A DNA stretch of 64,000 nucleotides from assembly GCF_027595985.1 (NCBI RefSeq), contig NC_073305.1, positions 172,318,172 through 172,382,171 on the forward strand. Reading direction: 5' to 3'. The stretch comes from Sorex araneus (taxonomy: Eukaryota > Chordata > Mammalia > Eulipotyphla > Soricidae). The position numbers and the translations under genes were made by a program. Below the pieces are notes generated by a model. It saw nothing but the letters and a program-made list of their open reading frames with translations, was not told where the DNA came from and did not search any database. Shown here piece by piece: positions 22,155 to 33,985 of this stretch (positions are counted from its first letter, which is position 1; every line of letters begins with the position of its first letter).

Positions 22155-22387
22155 TTTGTTTGTTTGCTTGTTTGTTTTTCCGCTTTTTAGGTCACACCCA
22201 GCAATGCACAGGGGTTACTCCTGGCTCTGCACTCAGGAATTACCCCTGGCTCTGCTCAGGGGACCATATGGGATGCTGGGAATCAAACCCGCTGCTCAGG
22301 GGACCATATGGGATGCTGGGAATCAAACCCGGGTCGGCCGCGTGCAAGGCAAACGCCCTACCCACTGTGCTATTGCTCCAGCTCCAG
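22155..22387 (-). mobile_element. SOR-type SINE with internal 40-bp duplication
   Basis: A 16-bp duplication ctgggattagctttgg flanks it exactly (22139-22154 and 22388-22403). A 40-bp body segment containing GGACCATATGGGATGCTGGG is present twice in tandem (second copy of that word at 22301). Confidence 0.96.
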
Positions 22388-22403
22388 CTGGGATTAGCTT
22401 TGG

Positions 22404-22975
22404 AAAATGGGACCTTGACAATTTTAATAGGTATATCTGGATAAAAGGTTGCATACAGGGGACTATTCTCATGTTCTTCTTGCAACTTTCAAACCAATAA
22501 GTCCAGGCTAGCCTAGGGGATGACGAGAGATGTGGCCTAATCATTCCCATCACCCAGCTAACAGCCTGCAACTGCTAGGCAACTGAGTAAGGCAGTCTTA
22601 GATCATTTAGCCTCTAGCTGACCCATCAGCTGACAATGTATGTAAAAGCCAACCAGACAGAACAACCAAGCCAGCCAAACTAATCATGCGCTAATTAAGC
22701 TCCTTTCAGGCTATACAATTAGGGGGAGGCATGTTATGCAGCAAAAGCTAACTGGAAGAGCATTAATTTTGATCATTTTTCATTACTCGTTTACTGGATG
22801 TCTACTGGGTATCGATATACTGGGTGTCTAACTGATATAGGCACATATATTCAAAACCAAGGCATGGTTTCTGTTTGGAGGCATCTATGGCATAGAGATA
22901 ATCAGCAAACAGATGATGACAATAATGAATACTGAAGGAAAGAATACAACCAATTTTTATGAACGAGGGACACAG
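22404..22975. other. SINE-free unique block
   Basis: It contains homeodomain-like TAATTA/ATTAAT words and a GCTAATTAAGC palindrome. No coding frame. Possibly conserved non-coding DNA. Confidence 0.3.
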
Positions 22976-23155
22976 GGACTGGAGATATAGTACAGGGATT
23001 AATTCACTAATTAATTAGTGCACTTGTCTTGCACTTCGGTTTGATTTCCTGGCACTGCATATGGTCTACCAAGCACTGCCAGAAGGGATCCCTGAGCACA
23101 ACATCAAGAATAAGCCCAGAGCACCGTCAGGTTTGACTAAAAAAAAAAGGGGGGG
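22976..23155 (+). mobile_element. Diverged SOR-type SINE
   Basis: The head carries a short insertion of ATTAATT-type sequence. The body words AAGCACTGCCAGAAGGGATC are clear and an A/G tail ends it. Confidence 0.8.
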
Positions 23156-23234
23156 GGAGACATAGATGATGGTGTCTCATTGGCTTGGGCTTGCACGGTC
23201 TAGGGGGTAGAAGGTAGTATCTGAACTGAGTCCT

Positions 23235-23310
23235 CACCATAGTCACTGTCACTGTCATCCTGTTGTTCGGTTTGCTCAAGCGGGCGCCAGTAATGTCTCC
23301 ATTAGTCCCT
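23235..23310 (-). mobile_element. SOR/RTE hybrid SINE, 3' fragment
   Basis: The plus strand reads CACTGTCATCCTGTTGTTCG then GGGCGCCAGTAATGTCTCC, the complement of the hybrid 3' end. The 5' body is missing. Confidence 0.85.
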
Positions 23311-23506
23311 GCCGTGTGCTAGTGTAGCCCACTGGCGTATTGGGGGGCTCATTCAGGGTCCTCACCATAGAACTGAAATTTATTAGGCACAGTTGGAAAA
23401 AGCAGAAGTCATAGCATACATAAAGACAGGGAGAAATAAAAAAAAAAGGCAATGTTTGGGTAATGGTAAAGAAATGAATCCTGAAAGGAATAAAAGGTGA
23501 TGACTG

Positions 23507-23577
23507 GGCCAGGGATGTAGAACATTTGCTCTTCATGTATGAGGTCCTGGCTCTGATCCCCAAAACCTTAGGGGGAA
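23507..23577 (+). mobile_element. tRNA-like SINE of another type
   Basis: Read as a degenerate tRNA-like unit: CCAGGGATGTAGAACATTTG (A-box side) and GCTCTGATCCCCAAAACC (B-box side), with no SOR body. Confidence 0.45.
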
Positions 23578-24002
23578 ATGGTGATGATTAAGAAAATCCA
23601 GGTCCAATAAGCTATTTGTAAGCAGCTCCAATTAATAATGAAATATCAAAATCATATCCTAACGTGAAATATCACAATAAGCTTGAGTATAAAATGTCAC
23701 CTGTCCTTCCTCCCATCCTTGGGGCCCTGGTGTAACATGCAAACAAAGCTACGTGGCATATTATACGTCTCATTTGCATCCTCACTCTCACTTTGCTCAT
23801 TTAATTATGCTTATTGTTGTTCCAGTCAGGAGTACTGCACACGCCTTAAACAACAAACACATCCCTAATTATATGAAAAGTCAAGCAATTTACAAAGCAA
23901 TTTAACTTGCAACATTCATTTGAATCAACAATTTTCTAAAGTCAACTCTTTAGAAATTGCCTTCTTCCCCAAAGTCGTAAAGTTAATAGTGGTTTTGGTT
24001 TG
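23578..24002. other. SINE-free unique block
   Basis: It holds octamer-like ATTTGCAT near 23773 and several TAATTA-type words. Candidate conserved non-coding element; no coding frame. Confidence 0.3.
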
Positions 24003-24151
24003 GGTTTTTTTTATCGGGCCACACCCAGTGATACTCAGGGATCACTCTTGGTAGGGCTCAGAGGAGCAGATGTAGTGTCAGGAACTGAACCCAGGTCGGC
24101 AGTGTGCTAGGCTAGTGCCTTCCTTACCTGCTGTACAGTTGCTCTGGCCCC
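24003..24151 (-). mobile_element. Diverged SOR-type SINE
   Basis: CAGTGATACTCAGGGATCAC and AACTGAACCCAGGTCGGC are clear complement words. This is the last recognisable SOR SINE before the 7.7 kb gap that ends at 31841. Confidence 0.85.
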
Positions 24152-24974
24152 AAACCTAATTGTTAAATAATCACATCCTTCAAGGCTAAAATTAGGTATA
24201 TTTTCAAAATACTAAAGAGCTCTTTAAAAAGTGTCTGGGAATAGTTAAAAGAACTTCCACTGAAAGTGCATCATTTTTTAAATCTTTCCTTCCTAAATTT
24301 GCCCATGGAGCTGATACAATTAGCAGGCACAAGGGCAATAGCAGTAGCGGCAGGGACAAGGGAAAGAGGAAAGGGAAAGGAGAGGAAGGAAAAGTAGCAA
24401 TTCCCTATGGACGATGGGTAAGCACAGCTTTCAGAATCATGCCCACGGTGTGCTCAGCGAATGCTAGGTAAATGAACACCGTGACAGATGCAGCTACTCC
24501 CCCAATCGCTAAAGTACCTATCACTCAGATTCAAATGCATCTCCCCCAAGACAAAAAGAATAGGAAACGTATGTACATCAGTTCAATTTTATTTAGTCTC
24601 ATGTTCATTGTTATCTGTCCTTTAAAAGAAACAAAGTATAAAACTATAAAAAAAACCCTGAAGTTGATACAAAATTTTTTAAAGCATGATTTTAAAAACA
24701 TCTTTAGAAAGAGATTAAGATGTGCATTCTAGAATCATAATAAAACAAAAAAAGATTTAAAAAATGAACATTGACAATGTAAGTCACTTCCTCTTGTATT
24801 AAATATAAGAAAATTGTGAATTACACCTTATTTCTGCTATTGACAGCAGTGATTCTGTGAAGGGATTTAGGCTTTTCATTAGAACTTTATAAATGTCACA
24901 TCAGTAATGCTGCAAATTGACTCTCATTATCTTGAGCATTTCACAAGCCTGAAGCATTCTTTTTCACGTTGGTA

Positions 24975-25325
24975 ATGACTGCTAGCCACCCTCCCTCCTA
25001 TTGTAAGTTATGGTAAAATATGCAAACCATAAATTTACTACTTTAAAGTATCCAGTATTTTCACAATGTTGTACAATCATCATCACTGTCTTATTCTATG
25101 GGTTTTTTTTTTTTTAATTTTCATTCCAAGAAAACCAGTACCCATTAAGCAGTCACTTTCCACGATTCTCTTTCTCCAGCACCTGCATGACACGAATCTG
25201 ATTTTTCTGTAGACTGGTGTATGCTGGATTATTTCATACAAATGGAATTATACAGTATGTGTCCCTTTTTTACCTATCTTTTTCTTACTTAGAATATTTT
25301 TTAAGAAAACATCATGTCATTCTGC
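24975..25325 (-). mobile_element. Ancient L1M-type LINE-1 remnant
   Basis: The plus strand follows the well-known antisense pattern of old mammalian L1 3' regions: CACAATGTTGTACAATCATC, then ACCCATTAAGCAGTCACTTTC, then ATACAAATGGAATTATACAG. Assigned from memory of the consensus. Confidence 0.7.
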
Positions 25326-25381
25326 ATTCATGGAAAAGCCACTATCAACATAAATCATAAGAAAGGAAAATATGTTGGAAG

Positions 25382-25387
25382 TTTATT
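25382..25387 (-). terminator. FBXO30: Candidate distal polyadenylation signal of FBXO30
   Basis: AATAAA on the minus strand (plus TTTATT), followed by a U-rich stretch (CATATTTTCCTTTC). Chosen because it lies near the end of the SINE-poor block; other TTTATT matches exist closer to the stop. Confidence 0.3.
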
Positions 25388-26685
25388 GACATCTGAGGTA
25401 AGAGGGTGAATCAGTGCAAATACCTTGCAGAATGCAAGTCAAGTTTTCAGGACAAATTGATACTTAAACATTGGTTAAATAAACAACTCTAACATTTTAA
25501 TGCAGCAAAAACATTTAGAATTTAAGTCCCCTAATTTTTTAAGCATTCAAAGCAATTTATTTTGCATTAGAGGTTTGTCACAAAGCAACTGAATATAGAG
25601 CGGAAATCAATAACCTTTGCTTCAAATCCTTGAGAAATATTTTTATGAAAATACTACTTTATCTGGCTGATATAGGTAAATAATCATTGGGCAATATTAC
25701 TTTTGAATAGGAGTGCTATTACAGTTTCCATATGTGATTTAATATTATATCGTTTAATATCAAATAATATGAATAAACCTGAGTGCTAAAATTTCAGTTT
25801 TACAATAAATACTACAAATCTGTGAACTGTGAGACTTTAAAAGAACCTGAATAAGTTATCTTATCAAATCTAAACCTACTAACCTGAACTACTAAACATA
25901 AGCTACTTGGCAGTACACGCTTAGGAAAATTATATGTACTGAAACTTCATTCTCTGATCACCTGTCAGAAAACTGAAGTCATGGGATAAACATTGACAAT
26001 ATGGAAAGGTGTGACATGAAAAAAAAAAATCTTGACAAAGGGCATAACCTCCTTTAAATTATCATCCTTGCAGGCAATAATAAATCATCTCTATTCAACT
26101 ACTGGATAATAATGTAGCAATTAATGATATTCTATGACCAGAAGTTGTAGAAACACTACGTAGCTCTAGTCAGTTCTTCTGCCAAAGAAAATTAATATTA
26201 CTTATCAAATTACCTGTTTAAGAATAATATTCTTTAGCTGGGGGAGGAGGTGTATGGTACAACTAGCAATTTATATTAAGGAAAAAAGTAAAAATTAAAT
26301 GTGATGTATTTGCTTAAATGTGATGTATTTGCTTTCACTGGCTAAGAACTATTTAACCTTTTTCAAATTGGGAGCATTTACAGAAATAGTTCTATGACTT
26401 CCAAACACATACACTAATCTTACCAATACTACTTATGTACTGAAGAATCAGTTCCTATCATATTTACATGCTAATGGGATTAATGATTGATTTGGGAGTG
26501 CTCAAATTTTAATTGGTGTTAGTAAGAAAAAAATCCCAGCATATCTTTCTATTCCACATATCATTTGACTTCGAAAAATTTTTAATTATAAAGACAGATG
26601 CTTTAGTACAGCAAGCATTAAAATGATTCATAAGTTTTACTGTACTTTCAAAGTGCATAAATTGAACTTTTCATTTTGTAGTGTT

Positions 26686-26727
26686 AATAATTCTATATTA
26701 CTGATAATACAGAAACCCAGTCATTAA
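26686..26727 (+). repeat. 42-bp direct repeat, copy 1
   Basis: 39 of 42 bases match 27957-27998. The core ATTCTATATTACTGATAAT is identical in both. Confidence 0.9.
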
Positions 26728-27956
26728 GTCATTTCCCACATAATACATAGAAATATTAACTATCATGAATACACTTTGTAATGTTCTAAGGTTAAAAAAA
26801 TAAGCACCCCAAGATGTGTTATCTCCATGAAAACTCAAGATGTGTTAACATCTACTTGGCCAACTTCTGAAGATGACACATGTAAATAAACTTATGTATA
26901 AATAACACATTTATAAAATTTTATCAATCACAGAAGCAATAAAACATAATAAAGTGGCAAAAGACCCTAGTTTGGGGAGAAATTTCAGAGCAACATATCA
27001 TACTGTTCATTTCTACATTTTGGTATAACCTAGTAATACTTTACAGTACACTAGGAATCAAATTTTATATGTAACAATATTTTCCAAAGTTATTTCATAC
27101 ACTTAAATGTATCTTCTCTTTCTGCATTTGTAATATGACAGAAGGGTAAACTGGCCATTTCTCTCAAATACACCATACATTGATGAATACCTAAGCTTTG
27201 AGGACCTATTTCTTCATTCATACAATGAAAATATGAAAGGCTCTCTTGTTTGCATCTTTATTTTTTAAATGAAAGAAAATACTTGCATAAAAAGTGAATG
27301 TGAAGAGAACTAGCCTTCCTCTTGTCTTATTTAGAAAGTTCAGTAATGTTGGCCTTATAAATTTTGTTTTGGAAATCAGACTTAGACGAAATCCTAACAA
27401 ACCCATCACTGAGTTATTTTAAGTACAGTAAACAAGTCACAAATGGGTTTTGTGGTTTTTTAAAAGAATATATAACTAATTCTTGCATCTTGACCTCATC
27501 AGCTGAATAAGTAAGACTGCCTAGAACAGAATTTAAATAAGCAAACATGTATTAGAATTCTTTCCAACAAAAGTATTTTTTTGGTACAGCCTTTTAAAAG
27601 AAAAAGGGTCAACTGTTTTTTTTGGTTTTTTTTTAACCACAATTTTACACTCCCAACTTTGCAGGTTCTAATCACATCACCTTCCAATGTGTTATTATGC
27701 AAGAAACAATTGTTTTAATGTTTGCATAATAACTCCTTTCAAAAAATAACCCCTTTTTTTCAGTTTGAAGTGCAAAATGCCAAAAGCTACATTCAAAATG
27801 CCAGATTAAAAATCTATTACCAATGATATAAATTGCTGTATCTTCGAAGAACAGGAATGTTTTATTGAAATGCCATCTTCAACTATAATAAAATCTATTA
27901 GGGAGAATAATAAGAATGACATTGACAACACAGGGTAGCACAGAATCAAAGGCCAA

Positions 27957-27998
27957 AATAATTCTATATTACTGATAATCCAGAAACCCAACCATTAA
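27957..27998 (+). repeat. 42-bp direct repeat, copy 2
   Basis: Same orientation as the first copy, about 1.27 kb away, both inside the presumed FBXO30 3' UTR. No longer similarity is seen on either side. Confidence 0.9.
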
Positions 27999-28387
27999 TA
28001 TCTCTTACTGATAGGATTGAGAGTATTTCTACAAATATTTCCATGGAATTCAATCCAATATTCATCTACTTCTACTCTTAGCTTTCTCTAGAAATCTACT
28101 ATGTTCACATGACTTTGCAACCACTAAACAAGAATGCAAATAATGGCTAAGCTAAATGCTAATGAGCAATAAAAATCTCACAATTTAACGTGAACCAAAC
28201 ACTACTAAAATACTAGTAACAAATTTAAAATACTAGTGAATACAAGTCCTGTTTAAATGTTGAATAACCACAGTACCCAATATATTCTGTATAAGGCTAT
28301 AAAATTGAGAAACACAAGTTACAATTAATAAATTACTATTGACTTTGGATTACAGATGTATTTACATACACACATAAATCCATTCCA

Positions 28388-28568
28388 AAGTTCTCAAAGT
28401 GCGTATATCAGGATGACATGGAGGTGATCTAACCTTTGTTAGATCACTGGCTGGTTTCCATAGGAGGCTCTGGTTCATTAGGTCTGGGGAAAGGTCTAAA
28501 ATTTGCATTTCTACAAATTCCCTAATGACTACTTCAGAGGTTAATTACTACTACTAAGAACCAGTACT
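28388..28568 (-). mobile_element. MER5-like hAT DNA transposon remnant
   Basis: The plus strand has AAGTTCTCAAAGTGCG at one end, TTAGGTCTGGGG and ATTTGCATTTCTACAAATTC in the middle, and AAGAACCAGTA at the other. That is the order of a MER5 element read in reverse complement, from memory. A perfect 10-bp stem with 4-nt loop lies inside at 28424-28447. Confidence 0.65.
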
Positions 28569-29852
28569 TTAAGCATCTGATTGTTTCAAAAGTCAATTAG
28601 AGAGAGACAGATTCAAGCTAGCAGGAACTTGAGAGAGCGATAAAGAATAAAATAAATTTAAGTATGTTTCTTTATCCTGATATGGACCCTTTTCCTTGCT
28701 GCTTAACACAGACTAAGGATTCAACAAACTCTTCCCAAATGACAACTTACTTGATCAACCAAAGTCTCTTCATGCTTAGAGGACTGATTTGATCATTTCC
28801 AATTTTTACAAAAGCAGTATTTCCAGAAACTTTTTTACTGTTTCAATATCCTTAAAAGATCAATATTCAATATTGATAAATTAAAATTCAATATCCTTAC
28901 TTTAAGAAGACCTTTAAAGGGATAGAGAAAGCAAACATAGTTAAAAAATTTAAAAAAAAAAATTAAACGCTGACCAGTAAAACAAGGGTGGACAATGATA
29001 ATCAACAAGAAACTGCTACAACATGCAAAAAATTCACAATACAAAACAATATGACTATTTTGAAATTTGTCAAACCAGTATTACAATTTTATTTAAATGA
29101 AAGCTTTTCTTTTTAAGTTACTGAGCCATATAAAGAGAAATATTAATTTTATTTGAATTTGGACAAATGTTGCACAACAAAACATTTTTTTAACAAAATT
29201 GATGGTGGCATAACAGAGATGTGTAAAAGAAATGTAAGGTGGTAAAATATTAAATATCTCATGATCCAGTGTGCAAACAAGACCTGAACTAGAAAATAAA
29301 GCACTAAAAAAAAAAAAAACACAACCATGAAACATTGATGCTTGTGCTATCCTAACCATAGGCACATTCTTCAGCAAAACTTTAGAAGACAAAGTGGTAT
29401 GTTACAGTGATATCTTTGTAGTTGTATCTTTACGAAGATATCTAACATCTTATGCTTTACTTTTGCACAGAAATAAATAGATTGTGTGTATATTCAGTTT
29501 CATAATTGGAAACTTGCAAGCATGAGTTTACTAACAGGTGAGACAAAACAACTGATGAGTCTTCAATGTCTTATACTTTGACAATAATAAGAACTAAACC
29601 CAATCCAAGTCTAAATAGTTCGAAATTTGTCTCTTCCTGGCCTGGCTGCCATCTATGGGAATCAAGAACCCCCTAATTCTGGAGCACTTTCAGGGGCAAG
29701 TATAGGAAGAAAGTCAAGTTTTTAACACGTAACTTGTCAAAAAGTCAGATTACAAGATGTCAGAAATTATCTTGAAATAAGTATTAAATACACAAACCCA
29801 TTTTATGATTTTTAGAAACTGATATTCATTCTTTGCATTTCTTCTTTTTCAG

Positions 29853-29930
29853 TCCCCTGGTGTAGGTGACTGAATTTCAAGTCTTAAACCATGTACGAGT
29901 CAAGCGCTCTACCACTGAGCTATTTGTAAA
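29853..29930 (-). mobile_element. tRNA-like SINE remnant
   Basis: The minus strand reads TAGCTCAGTGGTAGAGCGC, an excellent A-box-type segment, but the B-box side is degraded and no tRNA fold is intact. Confidence 0.5.
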
Positions 29931-31074
29931 TAAATAATCCACAGCCTTACTCTTCCTTACTGAACATATCAGGTTAATAATAGTAGAAATCAAATTTTAA
30001 ACTGTAACAAAATCAGTACAGGTCTTTGTTTCTGTCCTATTTAGACTTTTTGACAAAGTCAATGTGTTTTGGTACAGAAGTCTGGGAAATTAACCTAGAA
30101 ATATTTTAAAGAGATTGTCGACAAAGAATAGGTTTCTGCTTTTCACAATTGTCATCTCAAAATGGTATCAAATTTCACATTTTAAAAGTCTTAAAACATA
30201 ACTTTTAAACCCCAGATGACAAAAAATTTAAAGCTTATGAAAAACTTTATCCCTTTTGCATTCTGAATATTTGAAGTTTATTCACACATTATGCCGAGTT
30301 CATGCTTAAAATGAGGTATTGTTTTCTTCTCTCCAAATACCAGGTACCTAGCGAATACCATGAACAGGTCCAAATTAAATTCGCAGGACTTTTGTTTTTA
30401 CCTTAACTATTATTTAACACATTACTATGAGTCTTTGGATGTAGAATCTGATCAAAAACAAAGCTGCCAAAGGTCACACCTGTATTAGAGTGTAAGTACT
30501 AAAGCAAAAATACTGTTATTAAAAACCTTGATAAGTAACATTACCAAATAGTAATTATGATTCTAATATTATGAAAGCAGAGTAAGGGAAGCACTAGAAA
30601 ATGAAAATGTAAAACTTTATAATGATCTTATGTTAGTGCTTAAGTGCTTAAAAAACTGAAAAGTTTTTATCTGAAAAACCAAGGCTGAAAAAAATCTGAA
30701 TCAAAGTTTTGCTGTTTGAATGTCTGGGTTACAACCCACAGAAAAGAAGAAACGAGTGTTTGGTCAGGATCATGTTAGTTCAAGAAGCAAAATATTTAAG
30801 AACCAAAATACGCACACCAGTAGAAATACTAATTCTAAAAATCATGTAGCTAAAAATTAAATCACCCTGTCCAGCAATTTCACACATTTCAAACATTAAG
30901 GCAACTTTTTTCCAACTAAACAGTAACTTTATAAAAATATACGTCACTTCAAAACATTATGTACATTGTGACAATAAATTTAGCTAGTTGTAATATTTAA
31001 TACATTAATAAAGTGTTTCATATTACAAAGAAAATTATACTAGGTGTTTGCATGTGCAAGTGGAGTTACAGTTT

Positions 31075-31278
31075 TTAAAGTACAGGTTTCAAAACCGATC
31101 GAAGTGAACGTCCTTCTTTAGTGAGCTCTCGCGTCACACACATACAGGGCAGTGGAATTGCTTCCTCCCGTTTCTCTACAATATTGTAACTGCACTTCTT
31201 CAAGTGATCGGCCATACTGAGGATGTCAGCAAACTTCCATTCATTAACAGAACAAAACGCAGTACTGAATCGCCATAC
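31075..31278 (-). CDS. FBXO30: FBXO30 terminal coding exon
   Basis: This 204-bp exon encodes the last 67 residues and the TAA stop (31075-31077). It begins after a good acceptor (TTCTTTTAG, AG at 31280-31279) with GTATGGCGATTC, giving Val-Trp-Arg-Phe in phase 0. That continues exon 2 exactly after Lys-Glu-Lys. The product ends SVLKPVL, the C-terminus I remember for mammalian FBXO30, and contains the Trp/Cys-rich segment WKFADILSMADHLKKCSYN. The exon has no ATG-initiated frame of notable length, so single-frame searches miss it. Without it, exon 2 would read into the intron and stop after three foreign residues. The 3' UTR follows directly. Confidence 0.97.
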   Translation of the reverse strand, partial: VWRFSTAFCSVNEWKFADILSMADHLKKCSYNIVEKREEAIPLPCMCVTRELTKEGRSLRSVLKPVL

Positions 31279-31840
31279 CTAAAAGAAAAGTCTACTTCAG
31301 ATTTAAACAAGTCAATTTACTAGAACTAAAAACATAAAAACACTTCTTGCTCTAACGATATACATTCGTCCTTTTAGAGAAATATCCAAAGTAACATTTC
31401 AGTTAGCTAGAAAGTTGAATGTAGTACATCCATTTGGTTACAAACCTATTCATCAAACATTTATAAATTCTTTCTATGACATCATGAATTCAATAAATGT
31501 AATAACCAAAAAAGATAAAACATTAAACTCCAATCTGCCTTACTAAACAACTAAAACCGGAATCATAGCCTCATGAAGTCAGAGCGACTTCCTCAAATAT
31601 ATGCTGTATATTATTCTTTCACTGTATCCAAAGGTCTATGCAGGATCGTGAGGTGACAACTCAAGTATTATTTTTTTCTCTAAGATTTTCTCCCAATACT
31701 ATTATGTGAAATTCACTAACTAAAATACTCTAAAATATTATGCCAAGGCAATTTATCTTTCCACTGTAAGTATTATAGGTAATATTCAAGGACACAGGGG
31801 CCTCAACTTATTTAAAACAATTTTAAAATTCTGTATACAG

Positions 31841-32019
31841 GGGCTGGAGAGATAGCACAGCGAGTAGGGCGTTTGCCTTGCACGCGGCCGACCCGGGTTC
31901 AAATCCCAGCATCCCCTATGGTCCCCTGAGCACAGCCAGGGGTAATTCCTGAGTGCAGAGCCAGGAGTCACCCCTGTGCGTTGCCAGGTGTGACCCAAAA
32001 AGCAAAAAAAAAGAAAAAA
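31841..32019 (+). mobile_element. Young SOR-type SINE in FBXO30 intron 2
   Basis: Near-consensus; antisense to the gene. Perfect duplication aaattctgtatacag at 31826-31840 and 32020-32034. Confidence 0.97.
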
Positions 32020-32996
32020 AAATTCTGTATACAGAATTTACAACAGAGCTTCTGTAAATGGAATGTTACCTGACTCCATAATATTCTCCTGTCAACTGTA
32101 TTTGGGTATCTGCCAGAAATATGTGGGTTACTTACCCCTCGTGTTCATTTCCCCAGCGTTAAGCCCTTAGCACTATCAATTTATCTGTCCAGCAAACACT
32201 ATCGTGACCCATCCCCTCATCATTACAATTCCAAATATAAAACTACCTGAACACAGGTAGTAAGTGTGCAAGGACTAGGATGACCTTGGCAACAAGCCTG
32301 AATGATACACGACAGGAGCCCCAACTCCTCTACAGAATGAGAATACTGCAGACACGGAAACAACAGGCGCTCTAGGAAGTAGTAGTGGCGTGCAGAAGCC
32401 AACGCTGTTCACAGAGGGATCGCTTGTTGCCCTCCTTCAGGTTATACTATCCTGGTCGGAGCCATTTCCCGAGAGTCAGGGAGGGAACAGAGGGGAGCTA
32501 CAACAGACTTGACAAAACTCAATCGCTTCCCTTACGATTCCCTGCTCTCATGAACCTATGGGAAGAATTAGTTCTTTTATCTTTTAGTTCAAATGATCAA
32601 TGGTGGCAGTTAGGCTGCCTCCATCCATCACGTCACACAACGATGAACCTGAAACAGAAACAAGCTCAGGAAAAGCAGGAGGAAATGGATGGCTCCCACC
32701 TTCTGCTGATGTTTCCTAACTGGGCCAATTTTCACTCGTACACCCATCAAGTCTTCATTGAGAGACTACTATATGGCAGGCTTACTAGGAAGTAGTTATT
32801 TTGGTTCCCAGAAAGCTCTGCAGCTTAAGGAACTTAATTACTGAAGAAAAGTGACAGTTCTTTAGTTAATTTCAAAACAGCACAGTGAGTACTTTTGCAG
32901 GGGTATAGGGTGGATGTATATAATAGCACCACACAGCTACAGTGCAGTGCACAACCTTACAGGCTTAGGTGGGGAGTATGCCAAAAAGCTTTCTTG

Positions 32997-33150
32997 GGGG
33001 CCAGGGCAATAGTACAGTGGGCAGGGTGCTTCATTTTGAAGTGTTTAAGCACATGGCCAACGTGGGTTTGATCCCCGGCATCCTCTGTGATCATCCCAAG
33101 CACAGGAGGAAGCCCTGAGCACTACTGGGAGTGACTCCAAAACAAATTCT
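32997..33150 (+). mobile_element. Diverged SOR-type SINE with target-site duplication
   Basis: The head carries a small insertion (GAAGTGTTTAAGC region). Duplication aaaagctttcttg at 32984-32996 and 33151-33163. Confidence 0.9.
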
Positions 33151-33439
33151 AAAAGCTTTCTTGAAGAGCTGAAGAGTGAACAGGTGATGAAGATTCTAAG
33201 CTCCAGAGACCTCCTCCCTAGGCCTGAATTATGCTCTAATGCCTTGTGATACTCTCAACCATAAAACAAGGACAATCAACTAAGTAAGTTAATGAGGGCA
33301 AAGTTCTTGGGAACTGCTGGCTATTATATTTCTAGCATCAAATGCATGCATCAAAGAAACAAAGGTAACAAACAACAGTCAACTGTAAAGAAATCACTGC
33401 GGGTGGGACTATAAAGCAACCAGCAGTAACTGAGAGTGA

Positions 33440-33985
33440 AAATAAAAACAATGTACCATGACCAGTCTGGAATAATTCATTTAAAGATCTGTTTCTACCT
33501 CCAAGGTATTGTCAATGATCTGACTTCACTGGCAAAGACAATGAAAACAAAAACAAAGGGGGAAGATATAAAGCTGAAAAGGTTTTGAATGGCAAAAGAA
33601 AGCTGAGGCTGAAATTAAAAACTTCCTGAATGGGAGAAAATATTTGCACACCAAACATAAAGGATTAATATAACATCCAAGATATAGAAAGACTTCATAA
33701 AGCTCAACAACAAAAACCTCACAAACAGGGGAAGGAAGTAAGACACCTTTTTAGAAAGGACCTGGGGTCGACTAGTAAAAAATGTTCACTGCCATTACTA
33801 CGAGAGAAATGCAAATCAAAACAAGGAGCTATCAACACACACCAGTTGGAGTGGCATATATTTAAAAGAAGGCTGGAAACAGAGTTGGCAGGAATGAGAC
33901 GAACATTCTCTTAAAGCAAACGGTACTGAGATTCCTCGAGAAAGGAATCTCAATACCATATGACCCAGTGATTACATTTCTTTAA
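33440..33985 (+). mobile_element. Old LINE-1 ORF2 3' fragment
   Basis: It contains the classic mammalian L1 word order: GGGAGAAAATATTTGCA, AAATGCAAATCAAAACAAGG, ACACACCAGTTGGAGTGGC, and CATATGACCCAGTGATTACA. Frames are broken. It lies in FBXO30 intron 2, antisense. Confidence 0.9.

Larger units (their letters stand above)
25360..31074 (-). other. FBXO30: Probable 3' UTR of FBXO30 (far end uncertain)
   Basis: It starts directly after the TAA of the terminal exon. AT-rich, non-coding, with no young SINE up to 24151, while introns and flanks are full of them. Old insertions inside it (MER5-like 28388-28568, tRNA-like 29853-29930) pre-date the shrew SINE bursts. A candidate polyadenylation signal lies at 25382-25387. 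Three UGUANAUA (Pumilio-type) words on the transcript strand fall at 30958-30965, 28359-28366 and 26461-26468. Nearer poly(A) sites are equally possible. Confidence 0.45.

Noticed and set aside
29853..29930. Possible tRNA gene (TAGCTCAGTGGTAGAGCGC)
   Set aside because: Only the A-box side is intact; the B-box and acceptor stem do not pair. Treated as a SINE remnant.
32385..32795. 136-codon plus frame in FBXO30 intron 2
   Set aside because: Antisense to the gene within an intron; no recognisable domain.
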